Source of the DNA: Rhizobium mesosinicum
Lineage (GTDB): Bacteria; Pseudomonadota; Alphaproteobacteria; Rhizobiales; Rhizobiaceae
Direction of reading: 5' to 3'
DNA length: 64,000 nucleotides
NCBI RefSeq assembly: GCF_019511345.1
Contig: NZ_JAEUAK010000001.1
Coordinates: 744,001 to 808,000, forward strand
The notes beneath the pieces are model-generated. The model saw only the letters and a list, made by a program, of their open reading frames with translations. It did not search any database and was not told the DNA's origin. This document shows, one piece after another, positions 15,818 to 24,821 of this stretch; positions within the stretch are counted from its first letter, which is position 1; each line of letters begins with the position of its first letter. Both the position numbers and the translations under genes were made by a program.

Positions 15818-17044
15818 TCAGGCGGCGAGCAGGGTCTTCAGCTTGACGTTGCTGGCGGTCAGCGCGGCGGGATCGGGATGGGCGCGCGCGGCAATCAGCA
15901 TTTCCGCCAAGCGGATATCGCGGGCAACCGCATTGCGCGGACCGATGCCGCTTGCAGCAAGGAGGCGCCCTTCAGCATCGAGATGGAAAAGGATGAAGGC
16001 CCCCGTGCCGAGATCGCGGCGCAGAAGGGCCACAGCGCCCTCGGTAAGCCCGGCAATCTGCAATGTCATGTCATATTGATCCGACCAGAACCATGGTACG
16101 GCGGACATGGCCTCGTTGGCGCCGAGCATATTGGCGGCGGCAAGCGTGCCCTGCTCCTGCGCATTACGCCAGGATTCCAGCCGCACCCGCCGGCTGCCGT
16201 AGATCGCCAGCGGAAAGGAGCAGCAGTCACCGGCGGCAAAGATATCGGGTGCGGAGGTGCGCAGCCGGTCATCGACGGCAATGCCGTTGTCGATTGCAAG
16301 CCCCGCGGCCTCCGCGATTTCGACATTCGGCCGCGCGCCGATGCCGACAAGGGCCAAATCGGCCTCGATCGTCTCGTCGGACGAAAGCCGGATGACGACC
16401 CTATCGTTCTGTTCGGTCAATGCTTCGATGGACGTGGCGCAGCGCAGGTCGACGCCTTCGGCGCGATGACGTTCGCTGATGAGATGCGCGATATCCTCTG
16501 GAACGCCGCGCTTCAGCACCCGCTCCAGCCCTTCGATCAGGACCACATCGGCGCCGAGCTGACGCGCGGTTGCCGCGACCTCCAGACCGATGAAGCCGCC
16601 GCCGATGACGGCAAGCCGCTTGCCGGGCTGCAGCATGGCGCGCAAGGTCACTGCATCATAATGGGTTCGCAGCGAGCGGATATGCCTGCTGTCGGCGGGC
16701 GCATTCGGGAAGTCGCGGGCGCTGGCACCGGTTGCAAGAAGCAGCCTGTCATAGCAAAGGTGGCTGCCATCCGACAGCGCGACCCTATAGGCGGTAGCGT
16801 CGAGGCCGGTCGCTGTTACTCCGGTCAACAGGCGGATATTGCCTGCAGCATAAGCCTCGTGTGCGGCTATGAACCTCGGATCGATGCTGCCCGAAAGCCC
16901 GTCCTTGGAAAGCGGTGGCCGCTCATAAGGCGGGTGCCGTTCGGAACCGACGAGCGTGATCTCGCCGTCAAACCCCTTTTCCCGAAGTGCAAAGGCAGCA
17001 CGCCCCCCGCATTCTCCTGCCCCGATGATCACGAAATGGGTCAT
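15818..17044 (-). CDS. FAD-dependent ferredoxin reductase (MocF/rhodocoxin-reductase-like)
   Basis: 408 residues. The FAD-binding motif is IIGAGECGGRAAFALREKG at residues ~5-23, and the NAD(P)H-binding motif is VIGGGFIGLEVAATARQLG near 145. The later FAD motif DIFAAGDC is near 270. A reductase C-terminal domain closes the protein. It should pass electrons from NADH to the Rieske ferredoxin encoded 8 bp upstream, and hence to the desaturase-like oxygenase. This trio matches the MocD/MocE/MocF order of rhizopine (3-O-methyl-scyllo-inosamine) catabolism genes. The same arrangement could serve another substrate. Confidence 0.9.
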   Translation of the reverse strand: MTHFVIIGAGECGGRAAFALREKGFDGEITLVGSERHPPYERPPLSKDGLSGSIDPRFIAAHEAYAAGNIRLLTGVTATGLDATAYRVALSDGSHLCYDRLLLATGASARDFPNAPADSRHIRSLRTHYDAVTLRAMLQPGKRLAVIGGGFIGLEVAATARQLGADVVLIEGLERVLKRGVPEDIAHLISERHRAEGVDLRCATSIEALTEQNDRVVIRLSSDETIEADLALVGIGARPNVEIAEAAGLAIDNGIAVDDRLRTSAPDIFAAGDCCSFPLAIYGSRRVRLESWRNAQEQGTLAAANMLGANEAMSAVPWFWSDQYDMTLQIAGLTEGAVALLRRDLGTGAFILFHLDAEGRLLAASGIGPRNAVARDIRLAEMLIAARAHPDPAALTASNVKLKTLLAA

Positions 17045-17052
17045 GACGTGCC

Positions 17053-17367
17053 TCAGATCGCAATGAAGACGGCGCCGTCTTCGATCTTGACGGGATAGGT
17101 CCTCAGGTTGACGCAGACGGGTGCCCCCTTGGCCTCGCCTGTCCTGTAGTTGAAGCGGCCATTATGCTTCGGACATTCGATGATCTCGTCCATGACCAGT
17201 CCGTCCGCGAGATGGACTTGCTCATGGGTGCAGAGCCCGTCGGTGGCGAAGAACGCGTCATCCGGGCTGCGATAGACCGCAAAGGTGCGCCCGCCATGGT
17301 CGAAGCGTATGACATCCTCCTCGTCGATCTCGTCCTTGCCGCAAACCTCGATCCAGTTTCCGCTCAT
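17053..17367 (-). CDS. Rieske-type [2Fe-2S] ferredoxin (MocE-like)
   Basis: 104 residues, a single Rieske domain without membrane anchor. The cluster ligands are visible as CTHEQVH near residue 46 and CPKHNGRF near 66 (C-x-H and C-x2-H). It would shuttle electrons from the adjacent FAD reductase to the desaturase-like oxygenase, in the cytoplasm. The start at 17367 is preceded by GGAGGAAAA. It lies 21 bp downstream of the oxygenase gene. Confidence 0.93.
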   Translation of the reverse strand: MSGNWIEVCGKDEIDEEDVIRFDHGGRTFAVYRSPDDAFFATDGLCTHEQVHLADGLVMDEIIECPKHNGRFNYRTGEAKGAPVCVNLRTYPVKIEDGAVFIAI

Positions 17368-17388
17368 CTTTTTCCTCCTTCGATCCTG

Positions 17389-18477
17389 TTATTGGGCTGC
17401 AGGCGCCAGGTCGGCGTGGAATTCCTCGCGATAGGGCCTCGCCGTCGCCGGCAGCTCTCGCTTCAGGAAATAGTCTTCGTTGCGAAGCTGGCGCAGGAAG
17501 GCGGGGATCATCTCTTTGTAGCCGGACCAGATCGATGGATTGGGTGCCGGCAGGTCATGCTTGATCATCGCGTGCAGCTTCGGCAGCGCGTGATAGGGCA
17601 CCATCGGGAACATGTGATGCTCGACGTGATAGTTCATGTTCCAGTAGATGAAGCGGCTGATCGGGTTCATGTAGACCGTGCGGCTGTTGAGCCTATGGTC
17701 GATGACGTTGTCGGCAAGCCCACCATGCTGCAGGAGGCCGGTCAGCACGTGATGCCAGGCGCCATAGAGGCGCGGCAGACCTATCAGCATCAGCGGCAGG
17801 ATCGAACCGAGGTAAAACGCGAGCGCAATGGTGACGAGGTAGATCGTAAGCCAAATGCGGGCGATGCGGATCGCCTTCGGCTGCTCCATCTCAGGAACGA
17901 AGATCTTCTCAGCCGCGCTGATGACGCCGGCGGCATTTCTGACCATGTCGATGACGGCATGCCAGGCATCGAGAATACCGAAGAAATTCAGGGTCAGGCG
18001 GAGGAGATCCGGCGGGCGCATGACGGCGATCTCGGGGTCGCGGCCGACGATGACGGTGTCGGTGTGGTGGCGGGCATGGCTCCAGCGCCAGGTCACCGGA
18101 TTGCGCATGATCATGAAGCAGGCGATCTGGTAGACGACATCGTTCATCCAACGCGTCTTGAAGGCGGTGCCGTGGCCGCATTCATGCCAGCGGCTGTCGG
18201 AGGCCGAGCCGTAGAGTACGCCGTAGGCGAGGAAGAAGGGCACGGCGAACCAAGAGCCCCAGAAATAGATGCTGAGGGCAGCGAACCCGAGCATGCTGCC
18301 AAGCCAGAGGCCTGTATCGCGGATCGCCTGATGGTCGGAGCGCTGCATCAGCACCTTCATCTCTTTGCGGGCAATATCGGTATGATACCATTCCGCGGCC
18401 GCGAGACCGGTTTCGATCGCCGTCCTGCCGCTCTCCCCCAAGAGGCTGTAATCGCGCTTTGTTGCCTCGCCAGCCAT
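17389..18477 (-). CDS. Membrane fatty-acid-desaturase-family oxygenase (MocD-like)
   Basis: 362 residues with about four hydrophobic segments, including LGSMLGFAALSIYFWGSWFAVPFFLAYGV-type text around 60-88. The three di-iron histidine boxes are clear: HECGHGTAF near residue 100, HARHHTDT near 134 and HVEHHMFP near 285. Family members desaturate lipids or hydroxylate/O-demethylate small molecules. With the downstream Rieske protein and FAD reductase it forms a three-component system like MocDEF. It is the first gene of a four-gene minus-strand operon divergent from a LacI regulator. The lipid-desaturase alternative cannot be excluded. Confidence 0.88.
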   Translation of the reverse strand: MAGEATKRDYSLLGESGRTAIETGLAAAEWYHTDIARKEMKVLMQRSDHQAIRDTGLWLGSMLGFAALSIYFWGSWFAVPFFLAYGVLYGSASDSRWHECGHGTAFKTRWMNDVVYQIACFMIMRNPVTWRWSHARHHTDTVIVGRDPEIAVMRPPDLLRLTLNFFGILDAWHAVIDMVRNAAGVISAAEKIFVPEMEQPKAIRIARIWLTIYLVTIALAFYLGSILPLMLIGLPRLYGAWHHVLTGLLQHGGLADNVIDHRLNSRTVYMNPISRFIYWNMNYHVEHHMFPMVPYHALPKLHAMIKHDLPAPNPSIWSGYKEMIPAFLRQLRNEDYFLKRELPATARPYREEFHADLAPAAQ

Positions 18478-18558
18478 GCCTTCCTCCTCACCAGTTCTTG
18501 GTTCGGAGAATAGGTTGACTTCGCAAAGCCCTCAATGCAGGCTTGATATATTCTCTCA

Positions 18559-18579
18559 AAAGCCATCAGAAATGGCTTT
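18559..18579. promoter_or_regulatory. Inverted repeat in the oxygenase/lacI divergent region
   Basis: AAAGCCAT-N5-ATGGCTTT is a perfect 8-bp inverted repeat about 30 bp upstream of the lacI start. It may be an operator for the regulator or a hairpin in the leader. Confidence 0.45.
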
Positions 18580-18585
18580 CACTAT

Positions 18586-18601
18586 TGATTGAAAACTATC
18601 A
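18586..18601. promoter_or_regulatory. Candidate regulator site TGATTGAAAACTATCA
   Basis: The palindrome TGATnG-N4-CnATCA ends 8 bp before the lacI ATG. A shorter TGAT-N3-ATCA palindrome occurs just after the lacI stop (about 19646-19656), which supports autoregulation and control of the next gene. Confidence 0.35.
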
Positions 18602-18609
18602 GGACCACC

Positions 18610-19638
18610 ATGCGCCGCGCGACCATTTCCGATCTTGCCCAGGCCTCCGGCGTCAGCGTGGCGACCGTCGATCGCGTGCTGAACGGCCGCCATCGGGTGC
18701 GGGAGGAAACGGCGCGGCGCGTCTATGATGCGGCCCAGTCGATCGGTTATCATGCCGTCGGCCTGATCCGGCAGCGCGTCTTCGAGGATCTGCCGCAATA
18801 TCGGCTGGCCTTCCTGCTGCAGAAGCCGACACAGCCCTTTTATCAGGCTTTCGCGCGTGAGATTGAAACCGCCGCCCGCAACGTCACGACCGCCCGCATC
18901 CAGACGCAGGTGGAATATCCGACGGCCGCAACACCGGCGGCGATCGTCGAGAAGATCAAGCTGCTTGGGGCAAGGAACCAGGCGGTGGCGCTTGTCGGCC
19001 CGGATTATCCCGCAGTCACGGCTGCCGTCGAGGAATTGAAGGAACGCGGCATTCCGGTCTTTTCACTGCTCTCGGATCTCGCGACCGGTGTCAGGGACGC
19101 CTATGTCGGCGTCAACAATCGCAAGGTTGGCCGCACCGCTGCCTGGATGATTGCCAAGGCGGCGCGCCGGCCCGGCAAGGTCGCCTGCTTCGTCGGCAGC
19201 CATCGTTTTCATGGTCACGAGTTGCGCGAGATAGGTTTCCGCTCCTATTTCCGCGAGGAAGCGCCTGACTTTGAGGTGGTCGAAACGCTGATCAATCTCG
19301 AAACGCCCGATATCACCCATGAGGCGACGCTGACGCTTCTGCAGAAACATCCCGATCTCGTCGGTCTCTATGTCTGTGGCGGCGGCATGGAGGGGGCAAT
19401 CTCGGCATTTCGTGAAGAGGGGATCGGCGGCCGCATCGTGCTCATCGTCAACGAGCTCACCGTCGACAGCAAGGCCGGCCTCGCCGACGGCATCGTCACC
19501 ATGGCGATCGGCACGCCATTGCCGGCGCTGTGCAAGGAAGTGACATCGCTGATGATGGGTGCGCTCGAACAGGGCGAGATCGCCGTTCCCGGCCAGTCAT
19601 TCCTGCCTTTCGAGATTTTCCTGTCCGAAAACATCTAA
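18610..19638 (+). CDS. LacI-family regulator beside the MocDEF-like operon
   Basis: 342 residues from the ATG at 18610; a TTG seven codons earlier is possible but would overlap the candidate operator. The HTH is TISDLAQASGVSVATVDRVL at residues ~4-23, followed by a hinge and a type-1 periplasmic-binding effector domain (LAFLLQKPTQPFYQAFAREI, then YVGVNNRKVGRTAAWMI). The C-terminal end LPFEIFLSENI lacks the LacI tetramerisation tail. It is read divergently from the oxygenase operon and 153 bp before the isomerase-like gene, so it probably controls both. Effector is likely an inositol- or sugar-like molecule; this is inference from neighbours. Confidence 0.9.
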   Translation: MRRATISDLAQASGVSVATVDRVLNGRHRVREETARRVYDAAQSIGYHAVGLIRQRVFEDLPQYRLAFLLQKPTQPFYQAFAREIETAARNVTTARIQTQVEYPTAATPAAIVEKIKLLGARNQAVALVGPDYPAVTAAVEELKERGIPVFSLLSDLATGVRDAYVGVNNRKVGRTAAWMIAKAARRPGKVACFVGSHRFHGHELREIGFRSYFREEAPDFEVVETLINLETPDITHEATLTLLQKHPDLVGLYVCGGGMEGAISAFREEGIGGRIVLIVNELTVDSKAGLADGIVTMAIGTPLPALCKEVTSLMMGALEQGEIAVPGQSFLPFEIFLSENI

Positions 19639-19791
19639 AATGAGGTGATTCTATCATTCACGCGGAAAATCTAGCAGAGATGATAGAGTTTGATGCCGTG
19701 CAGCCGATGGAATAGCAGGCGAATTCCAATAGAGGTTCGATGAGACATTCATAGTGCTTCTTACGCACGAGGGGCAAGCAGGAGATTTCGC

Positions 19792-20604
19792 ATGGCATCC
19801 ATCCGTTTCGCGCTGAACCACATGGCAGCGCCTTCGCTGTCGATCGAGGATTTCTTTGCGCTTGCGACCTCGCTTGGCATTGATGCGGTGGAGATCCGCA
19901 ATGATCTCGCCGGCAATGCCATTCTCGATGGCACCAAGCCCGAGGTCATCAAGGCAGCGGCCGACCGTCACGATGTCGCGATCATCTCCATCAATGCGCT
20001 GCAGCGCTTCAACGAATGGAACGCGACGCGCGAGCGGGAAGCGCGCGAGCTGATCGATTACGCAAGGGCTGTCGGTTCGCAGGCTTTGGTGCTGGTTCCG
20101 AAGAACGACGGCACGGGAACAGCCGATGGCGAGCGCCAGGACAATCTGCGTCAGGCGCTGACGGCACTCCGCCCTATGCTCGATGCCGCCGACATTGTCG
20201 GTTTGGTGGAGCCGCTCGGCTTCGAAATCTGTTCGCTGCGCTCCAAGGCCGAAGCAGCCGATGCGATCGAGACGTTGAATGCGCAGCCGACCTTCCGGCT
20301 CGTGCACGATACATTCCATCATCACCTAGCCGGCGAGACGCCTTTCTTCCCGCATCTGACCGGGCTCGTGCATATTTCCGGCGTCAACGATCCCGCCGTT
20401 TCCGTCTCCGACATGCGCGATCCGCACCGTATTCTGGTTGATGGCGATGACCGGCTCGGCAATGCCGCCCAGATCCGAGCATTGCTTCAGGCTAGCTACA
20501 AGGGTCCCTTCTCCTTCGAGCCTTTCGCATCCGAAGTCCATGCACTGAAGGATCCTGGCACTGCCCTGAAGGCGAGCATGGACTACATCACAGCAAAGGT
20601 TTGA
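19792..20604 (+). CDS. TIM-barrel isomerase (MocC/IolI/inosose-isomerase-like)
   Basis: 270 residues beginning MASIRFALNHMAAPSLSIED after CAGGAGA. AP-endonuclease-2-like barrel features are GIDAVEIRNDL near residue 30, VPKNDGTG near 104, GLVEPLGFE near 140 (metal Glu), LVHDTFHHHLAG near 175 (metal Asp/His) and VHISGVND near 200. It resembles proteins annotated as inosose isomerases and MocC of rhizopine catabolism, which act on keto-inositols. The nearby MocDEF-like operon and LacI gene strengthen that reading. It is convergent with cobM, ending 5 bp away. The barrel family is certain, the substrate is not. Confidence 0.8.
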   Translation: MASIRFALNHMAAPSLSIEDFFALATSLGIDAVEIRNDLAGNAILDGTKPEVIKAAADRHDVAIISINALQRFNEWNATREREARELIDYARAVGSQALVLVPKNDGTGTADGERQDNLRQALTALRPMLDAADIVGLVEPLGFEICSLRSKAEAADAIETLNAQPTFRLVHDTFHHHLAGETPFFPHLTGLVHISGVNDPAVSVSDMRDPHRILVDGDDRLGNAAQIRALLQASYKGPFSFEPFASEVHALKDPGTALKASMDYITAKV

Positions 20605-20609
20605 GAAGG

Positions 20610-21368
20610 CTACTCGCGACCGCGGAAGCGACGCTGATAGGCAGGGTCGTAGAGCGAGCTTTCGCGGAAATCCTCCGATCCGAGCGAGCGGCCGACGAAG
20701 ATGATGGCCGTGCGCTCGATCGGCTCGGCCGCCACCTTTTCCTCGATATCGGCAAGCGTGCCACGCAGGATACGCTCGTCCGGCCAGCTGGCCTTCACCA
20801 CGATGGCGACCGGGCAATCGGCGCCATAGAGCGGCGTCAGTTCCGTAACGACCTGAGCCAGTGCGTGGATGGCCAGATGGATAGCCATCGTTGCCCCCGT
20901 CGCACCGAACTTCGCCAAGGTTTCCTCATTCGGCATCGGCGAGGCGCGGCCCGATACACGCGTCAGCACGAGGCTTTGTGCCACGGCGGGGATCGTCAAC
21001 TCGCGGCCGAGTGCGGAGGCTGCTGCCGCAAAGGCCGGGACGCCCGGCGTCATCGTATAGGCGATGCCATGCTTCTCCAGCCGGCGGACTTGCTCGGCGA
21101 CGGCACTCCAGACGGAAAGATCGCCGGAATGCAGTCGCGCCACATCCTCGCCGGCATCGGCGGCGCGGAGATATTCGGCCTCGATCTCATCGAGAGACAT
21201 CGGCGCGGTATCGATGAGGCGCGCGCCGGGCGGGCAATATTGCAGAACCTCGGGCGAGACGATGGAGCCGGCATAGAGGCAGACTGGGCATTTACCGATC
21301 AGGTCGCGTCCGCGCACCGTGATGAGATCCGCTGCACCCGGTCCGGCGCCGATGAAATGAACCGTCAT
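20610..21368 (-). CDS. cobM: Precorrin-4 C11-methyltransferase
   Basis: 252 residues. It adds a SAM-derived methyl at C-11 of precorrin-4 to give precorrin-5 in aerobic cobalamin synthesis. The class III methyltransferase fold begins [18 protein letters not shown], and the SAM site motifs [11 protein letters not shown] near residue 79 and [15 protein letters not shown] near 106 are clear. [11 protein letters not shown] near 137 is typical of CobM. It starts 4 bp after the cobL stop and ends the cob operon. Confidence 0.97.
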   Translation of the reverse strand: MTVHFIGAGPGAADLITVRGRDLIGKCPVCLYAGSIVSPEVLQYCPPGARLIDTAPMSLDEIEAEYLRAADAGEDVARLHSGDLSVWSAVAEQVRRLEKHGIAYTMTPGVPAFAAAASALGRELTIPAVAQSLVLTRVSGRASPMPNEETLAKFGATGATMAIHLAIHALAQVVTELTPLYGADCPVAIVVKASWPDERILRGTLADIEEKVAAEPIERTAIIFVGRSLGSEDFRESSLYDPAYQRRFRGRE

Positions 21369-21372
21369 TCTT

Positions 21373-22602
21373 TTATTCCTTGACCCAACGCCACTGCGTG
21401 ACGGGCATGGCCGGTCGCCAGCCGCTCATGCCGCCGACAGGTGCGGCGCGGGTGATTTCGATCTTCGTCAATGCGCCGCCGCGCGCTCGGTATTCGGCCA
21501 AAAGCACCGCCTCCATTTCCAGCGTGACAGCATTGGCAACGAGCCGCCCTCCCCGCTTCAGCGCTGCGATTGCCGCATCCATGACGCCGGCCTCACTGCC
21601 GCCGCCGCCGATAAAGATCACATCCGGTGCCGGCAAGCCGGCGAGTGCCTCGGGTGCGGTGCCTTCGACAAGGGCAAGCTGCGGCACGCCGAAACTCGCG
21701 GCATTGCGGGCAATGAGAGCGGCCCGTTCCGGCGCCTGTTCGATTGCGATTGTTTTCAGGGACGGATCGGCCAGCATCCATTCGATACCGACGGATCCGG
21801 ATCCCGCGCCGATATCCCAGAGGAGCTCGCCATGGCGCGGCGACAGCGCCGAGAGCGTGACGGCGCGGATCTCCCGCTTGGTAATCTGACCGTCATGTTC
21901 GAAGAGCGCGTCGTCGAGGCCCGAAGCATAGGGCAGGATTCGTGCCCCCGGCCCCGCCGCAATTTCGAGGGCGCACACATTCAGCGGGTCGATACTATTG
22001 AGATCGAAACCTGATGCCGTCGTGCTGCGGATGCGCTCCCGCCCGCCGCCGAGCGCTTCCAGCACCGTCAGCCGCGTCTCGGCAAAACCGCTATCGACAA
22101 GCAGATCGGCGAGTGCCTGAGGGCCCTCCTCGTCCGAGGTCAGCGCCAGAATGTGCCTGCCGACATGCAGATGCGGGCGGATGAGATCGAGTGGGCGTCC
22201 ATGCAGCGAGACACAGGCTGCCTCCTGCAATGGCCATCCGAGCCGTGCCGCAGCCAGACTGAACGCGGAGGGGGCGGGGATGGTGCGCATTTCTTGCGCC
22301 GCGATGCGGCGCGATAGCGTAGCACCGACGCCGTAGAGGAAGGGATCGCCTGAAGCCAGCACGACCACGGGCGTGCCGCGCCGAGCCTCGATCGCCTCGA
22401 CCGACTGTTCGAAGGGGCTCTGCCAGGCAAAGCGTTCGCCGGTGATCAATGTACCGGCAAGTTCAAGATGGCGCGCGCCGCCGAAGACGGCCGGTGCGGC
22501 AGCAATCAGGCGCTTTGCCTCCTCGCCGAGCCCGTCTGGACCATCTTCGCCGATGCCGATAAGAGTGAGCCAGCGTGGGACGGAGGGGGAAGTGTCAGAC
22601 AT
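21373..22602 (-). CDS. cobL: Precorrin-6Y C5,15-methyltransferase (decarboxylating)
   Basis: 409 residues from the ATG at 22602. The N-terminal CbiE-like domain ([42 protein letters not shown]) methylates C-5. The C-terminal CbiT-like Rossmann methyltransferase ([16 protein letters not shown] near residue 257, [14 protein letters not shown] near 325) decarboxylates and methylates C-15. The start codon overlaps the divergent cobK start codon by two bases (CATG), so its ribosome site lies inside cobK and is weak. A more upstream reading would run through cobK and is rejected. Confidence 0.95.
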   Translation of the reverse strand: MSDTSPSVPRWLTLIGIGEDGPDGLGEEAKRLIAAAPAVFGGARHLELAGTLITGERFAWQSPFEQSVEAIEARRGTPVVVLASGDPFLYGVGATLSRRIAAQEMRTIPAPSAFSLAAARLGWPLQEAACVSLHGRPLDLIRPHLHVGRHILALTSDEEGPQALADLLVDSGFAETRLTVLEALGGGRERIRSTTASGFDLNSIDPLNVCALEIAAGPGARILPYASGLDDALFEHDGQITKREIRAVTLSALSPRHGELLWDIGAGSGSVGIEWMLADPSLKTIAIEQAPERAALIARNAASFGVPQLALVEGTAPEALAGLPAPDVIFIGGGGSEAGVMDAAIAALKRGGRLVANAVTLEMEAVLLAEYRARGGALTKIEITRAAPVGGMSGWRPAMPVTQWRWVKE

Positions 22603-23371
22603 GGAGAAGACCCGTATCCTGATCCTCGGCGGAACCAGCGAAGCACGCAAGCTTGCCGCGGGCCTTGCCGCGCGCGAGGACCTCGATGTCCTGCTGTCGC
22701 TGGCGGGCCGCACGCAGGCTCCCGCCAACCAGCCGGTTCCCGTTCGCGTCGGCGGCTTCGGCGGCGTGGAAGGCCTTGCGAGCTTCCTGGCGGAAGGAGG
22801 CTACGACCTGCTGATCGACGCCACCCATCCCTTCGCTGAACGCATTTCGGCCAATGCCGCCATTGCTGCTGAACGCACCGGTATCGATGCGCTCGCCCTC
22901 GTTCGCCCTGAATGGGTGCCCGAACCTGGCGATCACTGGCATATCGTGGCCGATATTCCGGCGGCGATTGCCGCACTTGGGCCGGCCCCGCGCCGCGCCT
23001 TCCTGGCGACCGGCCGGCAGGGCGCTCATCATGCCGAAATCGCCCCACAACATTTCTATCTGGTTCGCAGCGTCGATCCGGTCGATCCGCCGCTTGCCCT
23101 TGCCGATGTCGAATATGTCCTCGAGCGTGGCCCCTTTACGCTCGAAGGCGAAATCGAGCTGATGCGGCGGTATCGTATCGATGCTGTCGTCACCAAGAAT
23201 AGCGGAGGTACTGCGGCCTATGCGAAGATCGAGGCGGCCCGCCTGCTTGGGCTCAAGGTCGTCGTGATTGCGCGCGCGCCCGCTGCCATTATGACGTCGG
23301 TCGAAACGGTGGAAGCGGCGCTCGAGGCAATCGATCATCTCGTCTCCCCGGCCATGAAGCGCGGCGTATAG
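22601..23371 (+). CDS. cobK: Precorrin-6A reductase
   Basis: 256 residues from the ATG at 22601; a GTG three codons upstream (22592) fits the GGAGGGGGA site better in spacing and is a real alternative. It reduces precorrin-6A with NADPH. Recognisable parts are ILILGGTSEARKLAAGLA at the N-terminus, DLLIDATHPFAERISANA near residue 75 and VVTKNSGGTAAYAKIEAARL near 198. It is the only cob gene here on the plus strand. It overlaps cobL at its 5' end (2 bp) and cobJ at its 3' end (37 bp, tail to tail). Confidence 0.96.
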   Translation: MEKTRILILGGTSEARKLAAGLAAREDLDVLLSLAGRTQAPANQPVPVRVGGFGGVEGLASFLAEGGYDLLIDATHPFAERISANAAIAAERTGIDALALVRPEWVPEPGDHWHIVADIPAAIAALGPAPRRAFLATGRQGAHHAEIAPQHFYLVRSVDPVDPPLALADVEYVLERGPFTLEGEIELMRRYRIDAVVTKNSGGTAAYAKIEAARLLGLKVVVIARAPAAIMTSVETVEAALEAIDHLVSPAMKRGV

Positions 23372-24099
23372 ATCAGGTCCGGCCGTCCCTCGCGGGCGAT
23401 CACCCGCGTCTCCTGCGAACCGATGATGACGCAGGTCGCCATATCGGCAATCAAAGCATCGGCAGCGTCCAACGGCTGCACCGTGATCTGCTCGTCGGGC
23501 CGGCCGGCCGCACGGCCGAAGATGACGGGTGTCGTGGCTGGCAGATGACGGCGCAACAGCTCGAAGGCGGTGCCAAGCTGCCAGGGGCGAGCCTTGCTGA
23601 TCGGATTATAGAGGGCGATGACGAAACCGGCTTGTGCCGCAAGAGCCAGGCGATTTTCGATGACGGCCCAGGGCTTAAGATTGTCCGAGAGCGACAGGGC
23701 GCAGAAATCATGGCCGAGCGGAGCGCCGACACGGGCGGCAACCGCAAGCATTGCAGTGATGCCGGGCAGGACTGTGAGATCGACTCCACGCCATTCCGCG
23801 GGCCCGCTGTCGATCGCCTCGCAGACGGCAGCGGCCATGGCAAAGACACCGGGATCGCCACCTGAGACGACGCAGACATCCGCACCTCCAACAGCAAGCG
23901 TCAGGGCGGCCTTTGCCCGGTCCAGTTCCTCTCTGTTGTCGGAAGCATGGCGGCGCTGGTGGGCGCGCAGCGTCAGCCGGTCGAGATAGGGTCCATAGCC
24001 GAAGAAATCGCTTGATGCTTCGACGGCGGCCATCGCCTCCGGCGTCATCTGCTCCGGATTGCCGGGACCGGTGCCGATTACGAACAGGCGCCCGCTCAT
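23335..24099 (-). CDS. cobJ: Precorrin-3B C17-methyltransferase
   Basis: 254 residues from the ATG at 24099. It catalyses ring contraction and C-17 methylation to precorrin-4. Motifs are LFVIGTGPGNPEQMTPEAM at the start, VVSGGDPGVFAMAAAV near residue 82, and LPGITAMLAVAARVGAPLGH near 118. ALYNPISKARPWQLG near 170 is typical of CobJ. It overlaps the cobI stop by 4 bp and cobK by 37 bp at the 3' end. No extra domain is present. Confidence 0.97.
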   Translation of the reverse strand: MSGRLFVIGTGPGNPEQMTPEAMAAVEASSDFFGYGPYLDRLTLRAHQRRHASDNREELDRAKAALTLAVGGADVCVVSGGDPGVFAMAAAVCEAIDSGPAEWRGVDLTVLPGITAMLAVAARVGAPLGHDFCALSLSDNLKPWAVIENRLALAAQAGFVIALYNPISKARPWQLGTAFELLRRHLPATTPVIFGRAAGRPDEQITVQPLDAADALIADMATCVIIGSQETRVIAREGRPDLIYTPRFMAGETR

Positions 24100-24821
24100 C
24101 GGCCTGCCTCCCAACCGGGCACCAGCACCAGCGAGAAATAGGGCGCGTCGTCCTCGTCCCGCTCAGTGAGCTTTACCATTGCGGCATTCGCCATGGTGCC
24201 GCGTTCGACATAGAGCGCGTCGCCGAGACGGCCGGCAGCCTGCAGCGCCCGGCGGATCTTCGGCAGGTTGCGGCCGACCTTCATGATGACGGCGGCCTCG
24301 GTATCGGCGAGGCGGCGGGTTAGTTCCTGCTCGCCCATCGTGCCCGGCAGGACGGAGAGCACGTCGTCGCCTTGAACGATTGGCATACCCGCCAGCGACC
24401 AGCAGCCCGACATGGCGCTGATGCCGGGAATAACCTCGGTCGGGTAGCGCTGCGACAGGCGCACATGCAGATGCATGTAGGAGCCGTAGAACAGTGGGTC
24501 GCCTTCGCTGAGCACCGCGACCGTGCGGTCTGCGTCAAGATGAAGGGCAACGGCATCGGCGGATACGTTGTAGAAATCCGTGATGCGGCTCTGGTAGAGC
24601 GGATCGTTTTTGTCGAGCTCGGTCGTCACTGGATAGTAGAGCGGCAGCAGCGCGGTGCCGGGTTTCAGCAGGTGCTCGACGATCGCCTTGCCATTGCCGC
24701 CCCTGCCCTGCTTTGCGAAATAGGCAATCACGTCGGCGCCCTTGATGGCGCGGACGGCCTTGACGGTCAGAAGCTCGGGATCACCGGGTCCGGTGCCGAC
24801 GCCGATCAGACGGCCGCTCAT
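24096..24821 (-). CDS. cobI: Precorrin-2 C20-methyltransferase
   Basis: 241 residues. It methylates C-20 of precorrin-2, the branch point toward cobalamin. The fold markers are LIGVGTGPGDPELLTVKAVR, LSEGDPLFYGSYMHLHVRL near residue 105 and VIPGISAMSGCWSLAGMP near 132. Its ATG overlaps the cobH stop, and its stop overlaps the cobJ start, each by 4 bp. Tight coupling suggests equal expression of CobH, CobI and CobJ. Confidence 0.97.
   Translation of the reverse strand: MSGRLIGVGTGPGDPELLTVKAVRAIKGADVIAYFAKQGRGGNGKAIVEHLLKPGTALLPLYYPVTTELDKNDPLYQSRITDFYNVSADAVALHLDADRTVAVLSEGDPLFYGSYMHLHVRLSQRYPTEVIPGISAMSGCWSLAGMPIVQGDDVLSVLPGTMGEQELTRRLADTEAAVIMKVGRNLPKIRRALQAAGRLGDALYVERGTMANAAMVKLTERDEDDAPYFSLVLVPGWEAGR

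Noticed and set aside
15440..17098. 552-codon plus-strand open frame opposite the PanB-like and reductase genes
   Set aside because: Antisense shadow; the minus strand has the FAD and NAD motifs.
17164..18513. 449-codon plus-strand open frame opposite the Rieske and desaturase-like genes
   Set aside because: Antisense shadow; the histidine boxes and Rieske ligands are on the minus strand.
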